Assembly: GCA_949358305.1 (NCBI GenBank)
Contig: OX442315.1
Span: forward strand, 16,208,427 to 16,272,426
Length of the DNA stretch: 64,000 nt
Reading direction: 5' to 3'
DNA from: Strigamia acuminata
Lineage: Eukaryota > Arthropoda > Chilopoda > Geophilomorpha > Linotaeniidae
The translations under genes and the position numbers were made by a program. Shown here one piece after another: positions 58,842-64,000 of this stretch; positions within the stretch are counted from its first letter, which is position 1, and each line of letters begins with the position of its first letter. Under the pieces are notes generated by a model. The model was not told where the DNA came from. It made no database searches and worked only from the letters and a program-made list of their open reading frames with translations.

Positions 58842-59060
58842 TCAACATTTATTTCTACATGCGTCGATACGCTGTTTAACAATTGGAATGAGGTGGGCGG
58901 GCGCCTTTTCCATTGGTCGTGCGGACTCTTGAGTAGCATAATGCCACCCCCGTGAAATGGGTATGTAGGTCAGAAGCGCGCGGGTTGAGCTCCAGTCGCC
59001 CACAAGGGGTTCACCCCAACTGAGAACCACCGACTCAACTGGTCGTGGTCGTACGGACAT
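58842..59060 (-). other. GC-rich island with a 72-codon ORF (small gene, ncRNA or SINE-like)
   Basis: A sharply GC-rich block in AT-rich surroundings. On the minus strand, ATG at 59060 opens a frame (MSVRPRPVESVVLSWGEPL to VKQRIDACRNKC) whose end coincides with an AATAAA. I do not recognise the protein. The block also has hairpin potential (GGGGTTCACCCC; GTTGAG paired with CTCAAC), so a structured RNA or short dispersed element is possible. Confidence 0.35.
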
Positions 59061-59171
59061 TTCACACTATTCAGCAAAACTTGAATTATTTTTTTTTTTA
59101 CCAATTTTGTCAGCTGGCAAAGAAGTAATGCCGTCTTCTACAAAGCATAAACCAAGTTTATCCTCTGGGAG

Positions 59172-62100
59172 ATGAGACGAAAGCGGTTGGATTTCATTTT
59201 GTTTGTCCTAATCATCATCTACGGTAAGAAATTTAATTTTTTTTAAATTTTTAAAATTTTTATTTACTGAGAAAATGCGTGAAAAACGCAGAAATGTGAG
59301 GGAAACAACCCCCTGGATGCTGTGCGGCGCTTTGCTGCAATGCACTTGAACCATGCAGGAAAGTTTTGTGTGTTTTTTTGTTTCAAGAGCAATGACCGCT
59401 TTTTTAAGCATGGCGACACAAAAATGGACAATTATTTCGGGAATAATATACTTTTATTTACCCCGAATGTACAGAAAGGTGAATGTAATAAATAGGGTTA
59501 ATAAGGGCAATGATACAAATACTTTCATAGGATTTTTAGCATTCCGCGGGCAATTGATTGGAATAAATAATTTAATGTGTTTTTGGTCAATCGGGGGGCT
59601 GAGGGGGGGCATAAAAACGCGGAAGTGAGAACAAGGTTAGAAATGCGCCGCCATTTCTCAGTGACAATGTACAAAAAGTCGTATAGAGGAAAATTGAGAT
59701 CACAGTAAGACATAAATCACCGCGAGAAAGGAGAGAGAGACTCTTGATTGCTCTCAAGGTTTTCGGGCGTGAATTGGTGCTCTACTTGCGTACAGGCATT
59801 CAACAACAAGGTGAAGGATCTTTACAAACTACACTCTTTCCCAGGTCAACTTTGCTCTTTTTGCCGTTAGGTTTAACCACCGCACAACAGACCAAATGAC
59901 ACAGTACTTCCAAAAATTAATCAAAAAAAATTTATTTGTACATTTTCTAACAGAAAAAAATATTTTTTTTACATGTTTACATACATAAAACTTCGAGAAA
60001 AAAATTATTTACACAAGTAAAACTGTAAAATATAAATTTTTACATATGTAAAATTGTAAAAAAAAATAATTTTATGTATGTAAAACCTTTTTTTTACGTG
60101 TAAAAAATGAATTTTCTACATTTTACACACGTAAACATGTTTTTTACATGTAAAAAATGAATTTTCTACATTTTACACACGTAAACATGTTTTTTACATG
60201 TAAAAAATGAATTTTCTACATTTTACACACGTAAACATGTTTTTTACATGTAAAAAATTAATTTTCTACGTTTTCACATTAAAAAAAATTAATTATCTAC
60301 ATTTTTACATTAAATAAATTAATTTTCTACATTTTTACATCAAAAAAATTAATTTTCTACATTTTTACATTAAAAAAATTAATTTTCTACGTTTTTACAT
60401 TTAAAAATTAATTTTCTAAGTTTTTACATACGAACACATGTTTTTTAAATGTAAAAAATTAATTTTATACAGTTTTACATATGTAAACATGTTTTTTATA
60501 TGTAAAAAAAACTCTTTTCGTGCTTTCCCCCTCAATTTTTTTATAATTTTAAATTTTTATTATAAATTATTTGGTAATTTTCCAAATGTATTCATATATT
60601 CAACGGACCCCCTCGTCTTAACCTGTTTTTTTATACACAAAGAATGACCTATAGGGGATTACCTAATAAAATTCAACCCCCATTACCCACCAATTCCTAC
60701 CCAGAGTTTATGACCCCATTAAGCAACTACTGAACACGATTTTCTATTTTTTTCATGAATAAATAAACTGCAAATTTATTCCAAACCTAATCCTGCAAAA
60801 ACCCCACTAAGGCGCTTTCTCGTGTGATAAACATCAACTTAACATGAATTCCCAACACTTGTTTACTTGAAACACAAACCTTTACGACCCGTTTTATTAG
60901 CTGTGTGTTCAATATCGGTTTTTATTACTAACTACTTGTTTCTATCTCGCCAATTTCACGTGCGCCGTTGATTCGAGCTCGAACCGCGAGGGCCTTCACC
61001 CTGACCTTGAAAGCAATAGCTACACTCGTCGGTAAACAAAACGATGCATGCACGAGTGCGTACAACATCTCCACAAAAAAATGTAAGCTGTTTCAAGGTG
61101 TTTGGCCATTACGGTAATAATCTTCACACCAAAACAAACGTGGGTGAACACCACGAGGAAATATGCTGAGAATTTAATGAGCAAAGCGGTCGTCATTTTG
61201 TTTTGTTTGTGGGTGAACTGCAGGAAAGCTCAAGGGGAAGAATAAAAAGAAGATTTAAGTGAGGACACAATGGGGGTCCCCAGTGGTCGGGAAAAATGGC
61301 AGTGCGAAGGTTACGGGTTAAAGATCGTAAGAAAAAAATAGGTCCTGGTTGTCTCGTGACCTAAAACTGAGCTCGGTTTAATGTCAATCACGAATTTGGC
61401 GATGCAATTTTGTTGGCAGGAGCCCCCATGACTTTGTAGACACTTTTCGTCTTTGAATTAATCGTAAAGAAATGGGGGCTGAATATTATGCAATAGCGTG
61501 GGTCTTTCAGACTGTGTTGTGTAGAAGAATTTGTCACATCGCATCAGCTTGGAAAAAAGCAAAGCTGAAAGCAATAATGTGCAGCAAAAATAAGCATAAT
61601 GCATTATTTAAACATAAAAATGTCCTGTTTCTGTCCAAAAATATCCAATGTTGTCCAAAAGCGTCAAAAGATGTCCAAAAATGTCCAAAAATGTCATTTC
61701 TATGTCCAGAAAGTCTAAAAATGTCATTTCTATGTCCCGAAAGTTTAAAAATGTCATTTCTGTGTATGCCCAGAAAGTCTAGAAATGTTCTTCTTATGTC
61801 CAAAAATGTTCTTCCTATGTCGAAAAATGTTCTTCTTATGTCCAAAAATGTTCTTCCTACGTCGAAAAATGTTCTTCCTATGTCGAAAAATGTTCTTCTT
61901 ATGTCCAAAAATGTTCTTTTTATGTCCAAAAATGTTCTTCTTATGTCCAAAAAAGTTCTTCTTATGTCCAAAAAAGTTCTTCTTATGTCCAAAAATGTCC
62001 TTCTTATGTCGAAAAATGTTCTTCTGCCTAATGCCGAAAAATGTTCTTCTATCTTATGTCGAAAAATGTTCTTCTACCTTATGTCGAAAAATGTTCTTCT

Positions 62101-63725
62101 ATCTTATGTCCAAAAATGTTCTTCTTATGTCAAAAAGGTAACCTGAAATCTTAAAACTGTAGTTGTGCTAGTTCGCTAAAACCAACTGAATCGGAGGACA
62201 TGTTCAGTGATTTAACAAAGCGAGAAGAGAAGTTAGTGGCATCGTAAACACCAGTCTTATCGAAATGCACTTGATTTTTAATGCCGTTCAAATCTCGTTC
62301 CAGATCCAATGACATGCGGGGTCAACGTGGGCACGCATCATCCCCTTCAACAATTTCCACCTTCCATCATGCGGGATCGACCATCCGAAACAGAAGCCGA
62401 CAGAAATGCAATAATTCATCCGTCCTTACTTTCATCGAATATTTTAACCAAATCTAATCATCTCAACCTCATTTCACGCCACCTCAATTCAACAATTCAC
62501 CCGAATGACGTCATCCCCATAGGAAATGCATCTGGAATGAATGAAAATGCAAATAAATACATCGGTGCTTCAAATTCAAACTCCAACAATTCTCAAGTTG
62601 TGCTTAAAACGAAAAGACCTTTTATTTTGAATAAACGGCGACGAAGAGATGTCTTGTTACTTTATAATGTTGTGTCGTGCGGGACTGGGTGCAATCCCAT
62701 GAGACTTATGGGTTATGGATGTTATTGCGGTTTTATGGGCGCAGGAATTCCTGTCGATGGAATCGATAAGTAAGGAATTTTGGCTTTGAAGGAAGGTGCA
62801 TTCAAAGTTCCTGTTAATACAAATAGATGTGCGAGATTATTATTTATTTCGTTTTTGTATAACTGGATTTTTTGTTTCGTTTTCGGGTTTTACGATTAAC
62901 TCGTATGGGTAGCCATTTTAAAATTGGTTGTAAAAAATCAAAACCAGATAAAAGCATAAATAAAACCACTGAAAAACAAACACTAATAACAGCAAAAACA
63001 GAACCTTTGGATGCACCGAAAGGTGATTGTTCGACAGTTTTTTTTGAAAAAAATTTAGAATTTTACCTCGAGTTTTACTGATGAATCAAGAGTGATAATG
63101 ATCGACCATATTGCTGCTGCGGGGTGTTACTAAAACCCGCGCTCACGGTCGTTACCACAATTTTTACATCAACTCAACTGAGCTCTAAAATCAATTCACA
63201 AGTTGCCAAAACAAAACCAAGGATTAAATATGATGTAATTTTTAATTTTCCTTGGATGATTTCTGATCTTATGCTCACCAGTTTGCCCTGATTTACCATT
63301 AAAACTTTCAACTGTCCAATAAAATCACCATCATGTTTTATACTTTTTAAATTCTAGATGTTGTCAAGTTCATGACTGGTGCTATGAGAACGTACCATGC
63401 CCAGCATTTATGCTATATTTTCTTCGATACAACTGGCAATGTGTGAATGGGACGCCACAATGTTGTAAGTAAACAAAGTTCTTTATTTGTTTAATCTTTC
63501 GAGTGCTTCGAGCCTCGAAGGTCCTTATCCGGCCCCGAACTTACAGTATTCTTCTATTTTTCAGACCCACAAGCAAACAACTGCGCATATCGAATGTGCC
63601 AATGCGATCGCATGTTTGCTGAATGTCTCAAACAACAGCCATGTCCAAACAAAAAAGTCTTCTGTCGATCCGCACCGTGGAGGCTTATTCAGAATCTCAT
63701 CTTTGATGTTGGAATCGCTGGTTGA
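59172..63725 (+). CDS. Secreted phospholipase A2 with long propeptide
   Basis: Four exons: 59172-59223, 62304-62769, 63358-63464 and 63565-63725 (261 residues). Exon 1 encodes a basic start and hydrophobic signal peptide (MRRKRLDFILFVLIIIY). Residues 18-127 are a poorly conserved, Asn/Ser-rich propeptide ending in KRRRR (128-132), a probable proprotein-convertase site. The mature enzyme has the calcium loop GYGCYCGFMGAG (154-165), the active site CCQVHDWCYE with His178-Asp179, the second Asp in CQCDRMFAE (Asp223), and the expected Cys-rich pattern. Secreted PLA2 hydrolyses the sn-2 ester of phospholipids. Met replaces the usual Gly at loop position 32 (Met162). The 3.1-kb first intron is by far the longest here, so the link to exon 1 is the least certain part. 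The family includes venom enzymes, but nothing here indicates venom use. Confidence 0.85.
60050..60500. repeat. 50-bp minisatellite with an 18-bp perfect palindrome, PLA2 intron 1
   Basis: Three near-identical 50-bp units (60100-60250) with TTTTTTACATGTAAAAAA and TTTTACACACGTAAA, followed by shorter AATTTTCTACATTTTTACAT units of about 30 bp. Confidence 0.9.
60950..61100. promoter_or_regulatory. More complex patch in PLA2 intron 1, possible enhancer
   Basis: This patch is richer in G+C than its flanks. TGACCTTGA at 61002-61010 is the reverse complement of TCAAGGTCA, the extended half-site of FTZ-F1/ERR-type nuclear receptors. CACGTG occurs near 60958. Suggestive only. Confidence 0.25.
61620..62130. 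repeat. 21-bp minisatellite in PLA2 intron 1
   Basis: About 24 units. An older block of ATGTCCAGAAAGTCTAAAA type (61620-61790) is followed by homogeneous ATGTCCAAAAATGTTCTTCTT with a GTCGAAAAA variant. The period leaves long spurious open frames on both strands. Confidence 0.94.
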
Positions 63726-64000
63726 TTAATAACCGTCATTGATGCATTTTCTACTTATTTTTTTAAGTGTTTTTTACTTTTTATTTTTTTAAATTTAAAC
63801 TGGGATAAAAAAATTTTTTTATAAAAGCGATTTTTTAATTTTTCGTGTTTATGGTTTGCAATTTTTAACATTTTTGTATTTTTTAAACATAGTGTATTGT
63901 ATAATAAAGGTTTTTATTTTTTTATTTTTTTAAATTTTATTTTAATTATAAAAAAAAAAATCACTAATAAAATAAACCTGTTTTCGATTAATTTCATAGC
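63726..64000. other. PLA2 3' flank
   Basis: AT-rich 3' UTR with AATAAA at 63903-63908, then low-complexity A/T to the window end. Confidence 0.5.

Noticed and set aside
58970-59020. Possible tRNA (GGGGTTCACCCC resembling a B box)
   Set aside because: No matching A box or cloverleaf; the word is a simple hairpin.
61472-62146. Long plus-strand ORF with repeated MSKNVLL
   Set aside because: It is a 21-bp tandem repeat; a period divisible by three keeps several frames open on both strands.

Overview
The window is AT-rich eukaryotic nuclear DNA. Genes are dense, introns are mostly 45-100 bp with GT-AG ends, and nearly every gene recognised is a conserved animal gene. The gene set (buttonless/MEOX-type homeobox, encore/R3HDM, ATXN7, prune, a class II ARF, HDAC6 with two catalytic domains and a ZnF-UBP) points to an animal and most likely an arthropod; the species cannot be fixed from the sequence. 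No transposon, tRNA, rRNA or CRISPR array was recognised.

Layout. 1-673: 3' end of an unrecognised plus-strand gene. 930-3742: NUDT16-type Nudix hydrolase and cyclin T, both minus. 4602-9172 (plus): an intronless LRR protein, a three-exon MEOX/buttonless homeobox gene and an intronless UAP56/DDX39B helicase. 9423-19147 (minus): a 26-exon HDAC6, a four-TM membrane protein and tRNA dimethyltransferase TRMT1. 19754-21715 (plus): a divergent ceramide-synthase-like protein. 22964-34650 (minus): encore/R3HDM and ATIC. 36822-43504 (minus): ATXN7, with a short divergent promoter to THOC7 (plus, 43867-44746). 45163-46230 (minus): class II ARF. 47089-56422 (minus): a prune DHH phosphoesterase module followed by a BNIP2/caytaxin BCH module, whose splice phases let them form one PRUNE2-like gene with an internal promoter. 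59172-63725 (plus): a secreted phospholipase A2 with a 3-kb first intron.

Between and inside these genes lie about a dozen minisatellite arrays. Their sequences are unrelated, but the unit is usually 21 bp (also 20, 39, 41 and 50 bp). Many units carry A/T tracts about one helical turn apart or a built-in palindrome, and most arrays sit in introns. This is the most striking feature that the genes do not explain.

Functional themes: RNA-level control (NUDT16 decapping, cyclin T elongation, UAP56 and THOC7 in mRNA export, TRMT1, encore), chromatin and protein acetylation or deubiquitination (HDAC6, ATXN7), lipid and membrane biology (ceramide synthase-like, PLA2, ARF, BCH protein) and purine synthesis (ATIC). 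They look like ordinary neighbours in a compact genome rather than one pathway. All exon joins were made by hand from splice consensus and reading frame, so single exon ends may be off by a few bases.
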